Shown here in pieces: positions 1-12,400 of a stretch of 64,000 nucleotides of DNA (within the stretch, counting starts at the first letter, position 1; the number at the start of each line of letters is the position of its first letter). This stretch comes from Branchiostoma floridae (taxonomy: Eukaryota > Chordata > Leptocardii > Amphioxiformes > Branchiostomatidae), in assembly GCF_000003815.2 (NCBI RefSeq), contig NC_049984.1:14589314-14653313 (forward strand). The letters are read 5' to 3'. Both the position numbers and the translations under genes were made by a program. The notes beneath the pieces are model-generated. The model was not told the DNA's origin and made no database searches. It saw only the letters and a list, made by a program, of their open reading frames with translations.

Positions 1-596
1 TTGTCTGAAGTATTCTGGACCCTTGCCATCATCTCAATCAAATCCTTTGTATCATAAGACATGTAAATAGATTTTCCATTCTTCTTAATTCTCCATTGGC
101 ACAAAAGAATAAGAATCTATGGCCAGAGATAATATTAATAATGATATAGAATTACTGTAACCTTCACCAGCCAAGGTTATATCAGTGATTACAGGATATT
201 GATGTGCGAGGCTGTAAGCTCTGATATATCTAGGCTCCCACGGGGCATACTAGGGATTAATAAATGAATGAAATATTGGGACAGGTTAGGGTGTATCACT
301 GCCCAGAGGTACAGGGAATAGCTAACAGTCACAACCTATCAACACTCGAAACCAGAATTGTAACTTTTCCATAATATAGTACAGACGTTTAGTACAAGGA
401 ATGCAGAGAATCTAAATGTGTCAACAGTTCTTTCAAAATGTGGGCTTACAGAGTCTGTGAGCTATGTTATTAACTGTGACAGGAAGAGGCGATTAGAATT
501 TTAAACTTACACTTGACTGAAGTTTACCCAACATCAAAGCAAGGATATATTTGCTTTGATGGCACAAAACTCTTTTGATATAGGTCATATTCCATA

Positions 597-749
597 TACT
601 GTAAATGCATTTAAGTTTGCGGAGCAGGAAAATGATTACGGTGGTTTATGTTCGCGGGTACATAGTCACATACTGTGATGGCAAAATGTTCACGGTGGTT
701 TTAAAACTGCGAACATAAAACCACCGCGAACGTTTCTGTATTTACCGTA
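597..749. mobile_element. Small MITE with TA ends and palindromic core
   Basis: Ends tactgtaaatgcatttaag and, on the other strand, tacggtaaatacagaaacg. Inside are ggtggttttatgttcgc-type arms in both orientations. A TA dinucleotide sits at each end, suggesting a Tc1/mariner-like non-autonomous element. The repeated 'ttcgcggtggtttt' motif makes most of it foldable. Confidence 0.6.
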
Positions 750-1757
750 CAAAAAATTACAGTACATATATAGTAATAGGTTTTTGAAATTCAGGTTGGT
801 CATTCCTTACCAAAATGCTCAACACATTCCGTTTTGTTTTAGTTCTTATCGGGACCAAAATGGACTGTTGTAAATTGTTCAATAAGCTTTAGTTTATGTG
901 TTTGTGATTAGACATATAAGTAAAGCCCATGGGCTTACTGATATTGTTGAACACAATCCCATATAATATAATACCTGTACCTGTATTCATGCTTGGTGAA
1001 CCAAGTCAGCTGTCTGTACTCATTACTTATCTTGATGTTCGCTTGTAAAAACCAATGGGTAGCAAATTGCTTGAACAGCGATAGTCAGCTTTACAAGCAT
1101 GTTTTACTGTGTTACATTAAGCTGGTGTAGGTAATTACTCTTAGTCTTAGTGGATGATACCAACGGTCAAAACATTTACATATGCAAATTGCAATGAAGG
1201 TAATGGAAATATGTTTAGTCTAGAAGAGTCATTTCTTGTTTATGTGTCATTTGATACTAGTGATGATGTTGCACCAAACATTAAATTCAACGTGTAGACT
1301 AGTACCATAAATCAAATTAATAAGACTGTATGTATACATCTTTGTTACATTCTAAAGCAATAAAATATCATGACGTAAAGACCAAAGTCGTATGCGTCAG
1401 TGAGACTTGATAGTGACTCGGGAGTGTTTAAAGCCTGTACAGTTGCGTATCTTTCCAGCTGGCTTCATGCTACATGTTTCTCACCCTTATCGCACGCATT
1501 TCCCTCCGTCTACATTGTGTGCACCCCCATAGTGTAATTTACCTGCTAAAAATATCCGTCTGGCTTATTAGTAACAGTTTAGCTTTTGTAAGAAATATGA
1601 CTAAGAAGTCAAGATTACCCTGTACTAGTATGTTCAACGGCATAGATAGTTAGTCAAGTGATAAATGTTAGAAAGATGACAATTTTCTTTCTTTCTTTTT
1701 TAAGTTAGTTTTTATGACAAATTTGTAGCCCTTCCTTCTACCTGTTCAACCAAGTAT

Positions 1758-2240
1758 GCATTGTGTGGCGTAATGGCAGGTTGTTCGGCTCAGACTATAT
1801 AAAGGTCCAGGGTTGGGTACACAATTACTCAAGCAACGCGATATGATTTTGGAAACCGTCAGATGTTTGATGATGAAATGTCAGTGACACTAGGTTTGAA
1901 TCTCCTGACGTACATTGTTGACATTGTGCCCTTGGCAAAGGCACGTTACGACTACTTTCCTCACTTCACTCAGGTTGAAAATAAGTACCTAACTCAGTAA
2001 CTGCAGTTAGGTCCCCTATTTGAGGAGCCTCCGAGGGCACACCTTCAAACTTGTTAAGAAGTAAAAGGACCCACCAAACGCATAGAAAAGAGTAGGGCTT
2101 CTTTCGGGTGGGAATGGATCAAATAAATATGTTTGGATATGTAGCTTGTACTATTCAGTACAAACCTGATGTGTTATGCCATGAGGTGGTTTGCTGGGTA
2201 TACAATACAAACAGACAAGATAATAATAATATCGGGTGTA
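1758..2240 (+). repeat. tRNA-derived SINE, family A
   Basis: A box-A-like tggcgtaatggc is followed by a box-B-like ggtttgaatctc, then gtgcccttggcaaaggcac and a tail containing gtgttatgcc-aggtggttt. The body recurs at 56480-56845 with the same tail. Confidence 0.6.
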
Positions 2241-2310
2241 TTTTGCCACCAGTAGGTACCCTAAGTGTGGGTAATGAGGACATACTCTGTGCTAAAAGGG
2301 TAGCTGGAAA

Positions 2311-3049
2311 GTGAGACTTAGGCCGACTTTAGACAGACAACACTTTCATAGTCGTGCGACTGTTGTTGTCGACAACGTTGCCGGCGACGATATTTTTAGG
2401 CTGTCTAAAGAGAATCAAAATAGTCGTGCGAGGGCTTTTATGGAATCATCGTGCGACCACCTCGGACCCAGTCGCGCGACCCTTCAGCAGGGGGTCCGCG
2501 ACTATTCCTCACATGTCTAAAGAAAAATCGTCGCCGGCGACGGGACTGGATCATATGCTAATAAGCCTGCAGCATGTTTTTTTCTATTTGAAAGGGCATT
2601 TTTTCTCCGTAAATATACATGCAGTCAGTAATGGAAACGTATTTTTGTCATCAGAGACTGCCTGTTCCAGCGCAATGCCCCGCCACCAGTGGCTACATCC
2701 TTCATGATACTAGTAGTAATCTGTAATACCACCGGCGGCCACGAACGCCGGGTTTAATTCCAGATTTTCCCGTTTCTGTGTCATTCTTTGTTGGGGACAA
2801 TGTTTGTTTGCAAGCAAAAGAATAGTAATCTGCTGCATGACGAAAATGAAGAATTCTCCCGCCATTTTTAATTTGCAAGCAAGAGGTCACTGTGGGTCAC
2901 GCACGAACGCACCGCAGTGGAATCCTGCGCCGCGGGTGTCCCGCAATACTCTGAACGCATGTCTAAAGACAACCGTTGCCCACAACGAATAGTCAATAAC
3001 AGTCGCACGACTATATACGTGTTGTCTGTTTGAAGTGGGCCTAACTCAC
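2311..3049. mobile_element. Non-autonomous DNA element with about 33-bp terminal inverted repeats
   Basis: The left end gtgagacttaggccgac...acagacaacac matches the complement of the right end gtgttgtctgtttgaag...gcctaactcac. The interior is unusually GC-rich and carries several gtcg-n-gcgac palindromes and gccggcgacg motifs on both arms. No transposase frame is visible. Confidence 0.65.
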
Positions 3050-3338
3050 TAAGATTTTTCAAGCATTTTAGACTTTTCCCTTTGGGGGTTTATCCACCCA
3101 CTCAGTAACTACTTTGACATGTTTACAGCTTTAAAAATTACACAAGTTGGTTATACATCTGTATACAGACAATGTGCATGACAATTCTTGTAATTGAACA
3201 TTGAAATTCCATGTTTACTAATTTAGACAATAGGCAATAGATATAGGATGCTTTACACTTATATATGTTCTTGATATATATCAGCTCATACACAAGTGAT
3301 TAATTTTCCAGACTAACTGTTGTCCTTTTCTTCTGCAG

Positions 3339-3415
3339 TATATGTGAGATCCATTGAGGTCAAAGGTTGCAAGAAGACAGGTGGCCGTGAGCGAGGATGT
3401 GTCTACACCATGCAG
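3339..3415 (+). CDS. ZCCHC14: ZCCHC14-like exon 1 of window: first strand of PX domain
   Basis: A good acceptor (ttcttctgcag) precedes 77 nt read as 2 nt plus 25 codons, beginning YVRSIEVKGCKKTGG, followed by donor gtaagaag. The hydrophobic strand followed by a basic loop is how PX domains begin. An upstream exon ending in phase 1 is required, and none is evident in 1-3338. Confidence 0.85.
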
Positions 3416-6400
3416 GTAAGAAGTCATACTGACCTTGGCATTGAAACATTCATACCTAACATCTAATCTGTCTGTAATATCATAGTACTAGTGATTACAC
3501 TAGCACATTCTTTTTCAATGGTTATAGCTACATGTACTTGGTCATTATTGTTAAAACAAATTTAGAACTTGCAAATTCCAGGATACTGAATGTAAAAAGT
3601 CCATGCTTTGAGAGGCTGTGTTTAATCAGGCCCAAGTTGACCCACTGTACACCTTTGAAAGTAGCCTTTCATCCCAGCAATCCATCACTTGTAGTTGTAC
3701 AGTGTAATGTCAGTCCTGTGAATTGTCCCCTTTACGTGAAGCCACTTCTTAACATGTCACAGGAGTTGTTTTGTACTCCACTCTACTGTCGTGGTTGATA
3801 CATGACGTGTAGGTTGTTAGAGGTACAGTTGTTTAGATAGAGTTTAGCCCAACTTTTAGAACTACAAGATCCTGACATGTCCTGTATGTGTTTTGGGTTG
3901 TGGCAATTTGTGTACCGTCAAATAGCAAAGTGGCCAGGCTAGCGAACTCTAGAGCCAGGGGTCACAGGTCCTATACCTGGCTAGACAGTGTGTCTTTGCG
4001 AAAGGCACTTCACGCGACTTTCCTCTCTCCACCCAAGTGTAAGAATGGGTACCTGACGTCGTTTGGGGAGGTTAAAGGCATTGGAAGGAGAGGGATGGGC
4101 TCCACTTTCCAATACCATGTCCTAGACACAGTGGATAACAACCCACTCGCCCTATGGCCTAAAAAAGGCTATGGGACTTCCGTTACCTTTACCATCTATT
4201 TACAATGACCAACTAGAAAGGACAATTCATCAGTCTCCTTGTAGTTGAATCATCCTTTATTATGCATGATGTATTACATATATAAAAAAAACATCCCTAT
4301 TTTAGGTTTATTGTAAGAGTTCAAAGCTTAGGGTAATCAGCAAGATTTGTAAAACAAAATTAAAGTGTTAGGGGATAAAAAGTAGCACTTAAATCGAAAA
4401 ATGTGAAGGTCCTGAAAGTTTGCCGGTTCCCCCCAGTCTGTAATGCCCCTCACAACATTGGACAAATTGATGTGTTGTATTATCTGAAACTTACATTTTG
4501 CACATTTTTCTCACTTTTCCAGGTCAGCTGGTCGGATGGCACCCTCACTACTGTCAACAGAACCTACCGGGATCTGTGCGACTTCCAGTGCAAGGTAAGG
4601 GTCAAGGTTAACAGTGCAAAGGTCACAAAAGGTGACCTCCCTCTGTTTGTTGTGTCTGCACCTGATTGTCCACTGTGCACTTGGTGGTTAGGTCCATTTC
4701 ACAGGTCAAAATGGAAAACACTTGTTGTTGATCTAGGGTGTGTTATGTCAGACAGGGGCTTCCTGAGTTGTCTATCTCAGCTAGAACACTGCCCGACAGG
4801 CCCTGTGGCAATTAATGGTGGAAGAAAAACATTCAGGGGCAAGGGGTATGAACAGCAGGCAAATAGGCAGAAAGAAAGAAGATACCATAGAGAAAAAGAA
4901 GGAAAGATGATGGTTGAAGGAAATTGACTTCATAGATGCATAACAAGAAACGTAAATGTTGTAAAGAAAGATTACTGACAGATGGCTATATACATTTGTA
5001 GGCACTTCAGTTGTTAGGGCTCCTACACTGGAAGCTCCTTTGTACTATACTTGAAGTGTTCTGTCAAGATATTGTCGAGTATAGATGCAGTAGGAAGAGG
5101 ACTCATCGACTTGCTGGGTGTTGGTGTCACTCCATTTCATTAGCACTAGCACCAACAATGTTTTGAACACACTGGGGTTATCCCTTGGCTACCCCAAGCA
5201 TTTCTGTGGGAGCAACACAGATAACTGTTAAATGAACCAGGAAACCTCCTGAAAATAAACATCTGCCTACCTACCCCTGGTGCTGCCACATGTCTGGCTA
5301 TCTGTCTCAGGATCAAACCATTTCTGTGGGATCTCTGATTATCAGCCCCACACTGAGATCATCTCATTTGAAGTCTTGGACTGCATTCAAAGCCCCTTGC
5401 TTTCAATTTCCTACTAGGAAAGAGTTGCCTATTCAGCTATATAATAAGCTCACCCTTTGTACCTTTCTCAAATTTTGACATGGTCAAGTTTCGTGTAGCT
5501 CTTCTTTTGTGTGTAAAGTTCTGTAAGCATTTAGAAGACATAGTGTATATGCCACACTTCCACTGTATTCCACCTTGTAGAGACAGATTTGTATAATCTA
5601 ATAAATCAAAACTTGTCGCAGTACGTAGAAATGTTCAAAGTGTAGTTAGAGCTTGATATGTTTTTGTGTTTTGGAACGTATGGCTGGTTTCTTAATGTAG
5701 CAACCGCACCAAACCAGTACTTTAAACTTTGTGAATCATAGTGTTTATTCAATCTGGCCGTTTGTGGGTCTCAGGTTTGTCACCAACAGTGTAATTGAGT
5801 CCTGCTGAAGGTGCTTACAGCTGACATTTCCTTGTTGGTGTGCCAAGAAATGTCACTGGAAACCTGGCCTCCTGTCTGAAGCTACAGGCTGTTTGGATCC
5901 TGCTCAAGTTGGACTGGAGAAAATGTGTCAGAATGCCAGCTTCCTTGTAGTGATGAGATGTGCAAAGAGAAGCTTAATTTGAACAAAAGAAGATCAAACA
6001 CTTTTTCAAGTTAGAAACTTGTGCCAACCGTTTTTACTCAGCAAACTACATGGAGTGCGGAGGGTAGTGCACACAAAAACTTAGTCTTGGCGTTCATTGA
6101 AATGAAAGTAATTTTGATACACTTCTTATTATCAATGAGTGTGAACACCTCAGTAAATATCAAAGTTGTTGACATTTATAATGTGTACAATGTAAATTGC
6201 TCATCGTCGTCGCGGGCTGCTTGCCCGGACCAGGTCTACTCTCTCCTTCCAAACGTCTCTGTTATTGCTAGCCTGATTAAATCTCGCTTAAGGTAGCCTG
6301 CCCAACATCTGCCGGCCTGTCACATCCCTGGACAGCAGAGTTTGTGTTATACAGACTAGTTAATTGCCTACCAGGGTTGTATGAAGAGTTTAAGAAGGCG

Positions 6401-9400
6401 TTATGGGTTGTTTGCTATTTCTAGACAGCATTGGCCTTGGAGAGGACATCTTTTGAATGGATTTGATATGTTGAAAGAGTATCAAAGTACTTTGGCATTG
6501 AGCCTGTCTCTGGGTTAGATCACTGCTAAGCAGCTGGCCTTCAAAAACATTCATTAAATAGATCTAATTGATGTATTTACGAAAAACATTATAGATTTGA
6601 ATTTATCCAGTTCAAGGTCCGTTCAAAATTAGTGGAGAAGAATTTGAGTTTTTCCATTTTACGTTTCAGTCCCAGAGATCTGTCTGGGACATGCCCCAAA
6701 TCGGGGGTGTATATTTTAATTGGGTTGCGTACTTAATTCAAGAAAATATGGTACATGTACTTTGGCTATTGATTAGATGAATGTATACTGAAGCACAGAA
6801 GGACATAGCAAGGCATAGAATGCATAGCAGACAAGCTTGCAAAAGTAGCAAACATAAATCATACTTTGCATTGATCAAGAAGAGGTAAGAAGTCATGAAG
6901 AGAATGACATCATGATGACTGTTACATTTTTTCCCTACACCAACCACTTGCTGTCTATCAGCCCTTGCCATCTTGTACTCCAGCCTTGAACGCAGCCTAG
7001 TAACATAACTGCAGATTGAAATGGGGCTATTTTTGACCTGTTTTCAATTTCAGCCCAAGTCCAGCAAGATCAATAAAAGTGAAGAGATATTGATCCTCAT
7101 GTACTAGCAATTTGGTCAAAGGGTAGGGTGGGAAGGTCTGGACTTTGTCAGGCTGTGCACATTTTTAACAAGCCTTCATTTAGATTATTAGAAGAGTAGC
7201 TGGCAACAAAATCACAAAATTTACTTTGTTGTTTTCATCAGCATTTTCGTCACAAGAAGAAGAAAGAAGAAAGAGATAGGAAGAATTTTTTTCAATACCC
7301 TTCGGGGTACATTCTTTCAAATATACCATGGGACTATTAGATGACTAATTAGATGAAATTAAAGGTGTCAATGAAATTAAAGGTTACTTTGCCGAAGGTG
7401 CCTTGAGCATATGTGAAATATTATGCAGAGATGGTGATATGTAGGTCTGTCTGACAAAGGACACCTACAGTATTAGAGTTTATAGAGCTCAAATGAAATT
7501 TTCTACCCACAGTTGGAGAAGGAACTGCAGTTTTTAGAAACATGGCGTCTAGCTTGTGCAGTCCTGTGGTTAGCAACCAGATTCTGGGTCAGACAGTGAC
7601 TTGCATGCTACTAAAAGAGTTTCCGTCTTTTTGCCTCCATGAAAAATGGAGGCATAGTTTCTGGTGTGTCTGTCTGTCTGTCTGTCTGTGTGTCTGCCTT
7701 TGTGTTTGTGCTTCCGGATATTTGTGTTCACCATAACTCTAGAACATCTGGATGGATTGTAATGATATTTGGTATGTGGGTAGGTGTTGCAAAGACCATA
7801 TATGATACAATATACATGTACTTTTCTGTAGCATCAGTCCTACAGATGTAGTTGTTGACAGGTTTAGCCGTACAAAGATAAATTTCTTTATCCATGGTGA
7901 TTTCTTCACGGGGTTGATTAAAAGCTGTTTCCAATTTTTCGTCCAGTTTCACCACCATTTATGTTGGCAGGAAAATCCCCCAACACACAATCCTAATCTA
8001 CCTTCAACGCAGCACAATGTCTGTTTCCCTGGCCAGCCAATCAATGTGGGTTTAACTATGGCGTACTTGACTTACCTCAGCCAGTGGAGGGGTTCGGATT
8101 ATGTTCCCAATCTGGTGTTTTCCATTGATTTAGCTGACTTGATCCAAAAAAGGTTTTCCTTATGTCACCTGGCACATCTGGTTCGAACCTGAACATGAAC
8201 CTCTCAATCGCTGTCCGTCCCTGTTTGCCATCATTCCAATGCAATTGTAGGGTTACAGTTCAGACAGGAACAAAATAAATTCTTCTCATGATGTCAACAA
8301 GGCAATTTATTTTCCCTGTCTCTTGTACTTTGTCACTAGTATTTCTATATACATGGAGTAGTACAACTTTGAGGAAGTCACATCTTACACTGTATTTTCA
8401 AGGTTTGAACTGTAAGTGGTTTGAATGTCTTAATTGTAAGAAGTTTGAATATCTCAACTGTCAAATTTTAAAAGTGAGTTGAATCAAGGAGGTGAAAGTC
8501 TTTTTTTAACCTCCTTGGTTGAATCTGGACTGCAAGGGAGTTGAATCTCTGAACTGTAACTAGTAAGTGATTTGAATCTGTAAGGGAGTCAACACTCTGA
8601 ACTGTGGGTGATTTGAATATCTTAACTGTAAGGGAGAGTTGTTCGCTTTAACTGTATTTTAAATCTCTGCACTTTAAGGTAGTTGAAACTGTACTGTAAG
8701 TGAGTTGAATCTTTGAACTGTAAGTGTGTTGAATCTCAGAACTGTAAGGGAGTTGAATCTTCTGCCCATAACTGTAAGTGATTGGTTGATTTGAATATCT
8801 TTACTGTAAGAGAGTTGAGTCTCTTAATTGTAAGTACTGTATTTTGAATCTCTGAACTGTAAGGGAGTTGAGTCTTTTGATTGTAATTTCTTTGAATCTC
8901 TAAACTGTGAGCAATGTGACTCTTTGAACTGTAACTACTAAGTGATTTGAATCTCTGAACTGTATGTGATTTGAATAATCTGTAAGGGAGTTAAATCTCT
9001 GAAATGTAAGTGATTTGACATGTTGGTGATCTGAGCCTTTATGAATCTCGGAATTGTACATGTACTAGTTAGTGATTTGAATCTCTGAACTGTAAAAGAG
9101 TTGAATCTCTGAACTGTGAATGATTTGAATCTCCAAACTGTTGGGAGTTGACTTTTTGAACTGTGCATAGAAGTGTAGCCTGCTGTGAAGGAACAAGGCA
9201 AGGGTTCAGGTCCAAGGTCACTGGATTTATGTGGAGGTTAATCTTGGGTACAACCTGCATAATTCATGCCCCCAGGTAGCCTCACAAAAATCCACAGTTG
9301 TGAACTCCCTGTAGATGTGTGTCAGGAGAGGGCTGTGATTGTTTCTGTTGGGAAGGGGTTAGCTCCCACTGTGAGGCACAACATAGGATACTTCCCAATC

Positions 9401-12400
9401 AAATTAAAGGGTTCAGAACTTCTTTGACTTAATGATTTTGCCTTTTTGGAAAGGCTGCCTGACTTGTTGTCAAGGCAGTACATTAACATATGTAGTTCTA
9501 ACTTACTAAGTCACACCTACACGTGCATGAAGTGGAGATAGTCAGCATTAGGGCATGGTCACAATTGCCGTACTTGTAGGACAATTTTGATAACATGGAT
9601 TTTCAAGCAGGCTGTGACAGAATAAACCGCCGGCGCTGACAATGAGCTAGGGCAACCTTTTCTGTAAAGTAACAATATAGCTGAACTTTGTAGGACAAGT
9701 GCATCAATGTCCCAAGAATAACTTACTTTGCAGCTGTACAAGGATCACTCTTTGTATTTGGCCCAAAACTATGTATAAGTGTACATTAGATCATGATTTT
9801 CCATTGACATTTCTGTATCTTTTTTTTTCCTCTCCAGCTGCAGAATCTGTTTCCTGATGAGACTGGTGCAAACAGGAGCAAGGGGATCATCCCCCACCTG
9901 CCAGGTAAGGCCTTGTTTTATCTTAACCACTGTAGATTCTTTAAGTTTGCAGTACTTGTATTTTTCATTGGAGATAACCATGTAGCACAATAGTCACATA
10001 ACTTACACCTTTCACTAATTTACACATATCGCAAGTATGGCCAGGGGGTTCAAAATGGACCCTGACTTTTGTCTTGCCAATACCTACTGACATAGAAGAT
10101 GTCATCACATCCAGAGGTTCTTCAATTATAGATGACCACAAATATACAGAAACACAGATAGACACACACACATATGCACAACAACACAACACACACAAAA
10201 CAATACCTCCATTTTTCATGGAGGTAAAAAATATCTGGGATGAGTCTTTCTGGCCTATCATGATATGCTGTACTAGATCATAGTAGATTGTGATTGTGCC
10301 AAGTAGGCCAGTGACCTAGGATTGACCCTAGGGGGTATGCACCATTGGGACAAACTCCACCCCTCCAGACAGACACCCTGAACCCTGCCCCAGAAAGGGC
10401 AGACTGTTAATCATGTACCAAGTTAAACACTTAGTACAGCAACAGGTGAATGTCCATCTTATGTGCATCCCTAAATAGCTTAGCCAAGTTCCTAATCCCT
10501 GCTGGTCATGCTAGAATGGTTTCCAGGAATGACCTTTAACAGTGGGTAAATATCAGTACATTGCTGCAGCACCCTGTTGTGTGACTAGCAATACTAATTC
10601 AGTTCAGTTCATCCCAATACCATGGTTACCATGGTAACAGGCGTGTTTCACGCCCTGGTAATGAAGCTTTAAAAAGGATGAGGACAAAATTAAACTTTGA
10701 AGGACTCTCACACACATTATAACCTTTGGTAAGTTGTCCCTTTTCCATAGACTTGAAGTAAATGTGAATTTTACTGGTCTACATATTCTCCAAGCAGAGG
10801 TTGGGTCGGGGGGATAGTAGTGGCCAGGATTTTTACCGTAAAATTCCCGGCCACTGCTGTCTAATCACCACAACCCAACCTCTGCTTGGAGAATAAAGTC
10901 TACATACACATGTGTAACTGTGTTGAAGGTAGTCGCAGATATGTAAAAAAATAATAACCACGTAGAAACTATATTTGTGTTTTTCTGTAGGTAAAGCTGG
11001 GGAGACTGGCAAGCGAGATGTTGACATGGAGAACTATGTCAGGTTTGTGTGTTGTGCTGTTTACTTGTTTATATTGTTGTTTTGTCTGTCATAAATGAAT
11101 CTTTGGTCTCTTAAAGTTTAAAGCAACAGATGCCCCTTTGAGGTATGAATATTGATATACACAAAAAAATTAAAATGAAGTTGTTAAGATTTTTGATGCA
11201 CTTCCATTGAAACAGACATTATATGTATGGTGACTATAGTCCATTGTGCTTTTATTTTTACAGAAGGCCCTTGTCTTAAACCATCAGACTTAATCTCCCA
11301 TGACACCTCTTACTTCAAGTTTCCTCTGTTTCTTTGATGAGAGCGTTTAAAAAGCTGTTTTACCAATAACAAGCATCTATTTCTGTTGTACCATGGTATC
11401 TTAAACCTGGTATTAAGTGTTGGGTATACAGGAAGGACTGTGTCTGTCTGCTAGTGACACTGAGTTTGCTATTTAGTTGCAAAGGCTCAGAATAAGCCTG
11501 AGTCCAACATTCCTATAAGATGAGGTACAGACGCCAAGACTTTTGCTACTCTTACTCACGGAGTCTGCAAGCCAAGAAGCCGGAAAAGAAACATGGCTAG
11601 GATCCAGCAGAAAAGTTATTGAGAAGGTTGAAAACAGGGCTGTTCCAAACTTTGAATTTTTGTCTGTCCAAACTCATTGTTTCTGGGCCCACGTTGTTAA
11701 ATCCATCATTGTAAGCTTACAAACAGACATTGTCATGTCATAAAGTTCAGATTTTTTGACAGACAGGGTGAAATTTTTTGTGCATCCCAACAAGCAATTT
11801 CTGTTGCAGTATGAACGGAGGCATGGGTCCTGTAGACAACCCTGGTTGATAGCAGAAACCAAAGTTTGACTTGGCAATCTTGCTGAGATTCTGTCTCAGT
11901 GTCACAATGTAAATGAGACGTGTTTCTGATCTACATCATTTAGTAGTCTTGGATCGTTGGTTTTCAAGGAAGGCCTAGATAGTCAATTCGGGTGGGATAA
12001 TGTGGTAATTAGGTGATGAATTGGACCTACACACGTATTTGGTATACTATTAGGTCTTAGCAGCTGTGGCAAGACAACCAAGGGTTTAAGAGAGAGAAAC
12101 CTCCTTTTTCTTGGAGCATGGCTTAACACTGTTCAGTTTTCTATAGTTTTGTAAATTCTCTTTAGCACGTAGAGCCAAACTTTTAGTATCTTCACAAATG
12201 TAAATGTTTCATGTGATAATTCTGGTGTTTCATTGCTGTACTGTTGTTTGCAGACAACTGGTGTCGTTACCCAGACATATCCTGGAGTCGGATCATGTGA
12301 CCAGCTTCTTCGGCCACCAGCAGTACCACCACCCCTACCCGGCCAGCCCCGCCCCAGCCGGACACACCCCCAACAATGTGCAAGGTAAAATCAGTGTGAA

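Larger units (their letters stand above)
1..3338. other. Intron or upstream region of the ZCCHC14-like gene
   Basis: AT-rich, with no exon-like segment seen. It holds a small TA-flanked MITE (597-749), a tRNA-type SINE (about 1758-2240) and a 740-bp inverted-repeat element (2311-3049). Short open frames at 2108-3062 lie inside these elements. Confidence 0.5.
4595..9837. other. ZCCHC14-like intron 2
   Basis: A 5.2-kb intron. Beyond the repeat at about 7630-7850 and the minisatellite at 8395-9160, no coding or RNA signal is seen. Confidence 0.6.

Noticed and set aside
1780-1910. Functional tRNA gene
   Set aside because: Box-like motifs belong to a SINE with a long unrelated body; no clean cloverleaf.
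2108-3062. Several 62-117-codon frames
   Set aside because: They lie within a SINE and an inverted-repeat element.
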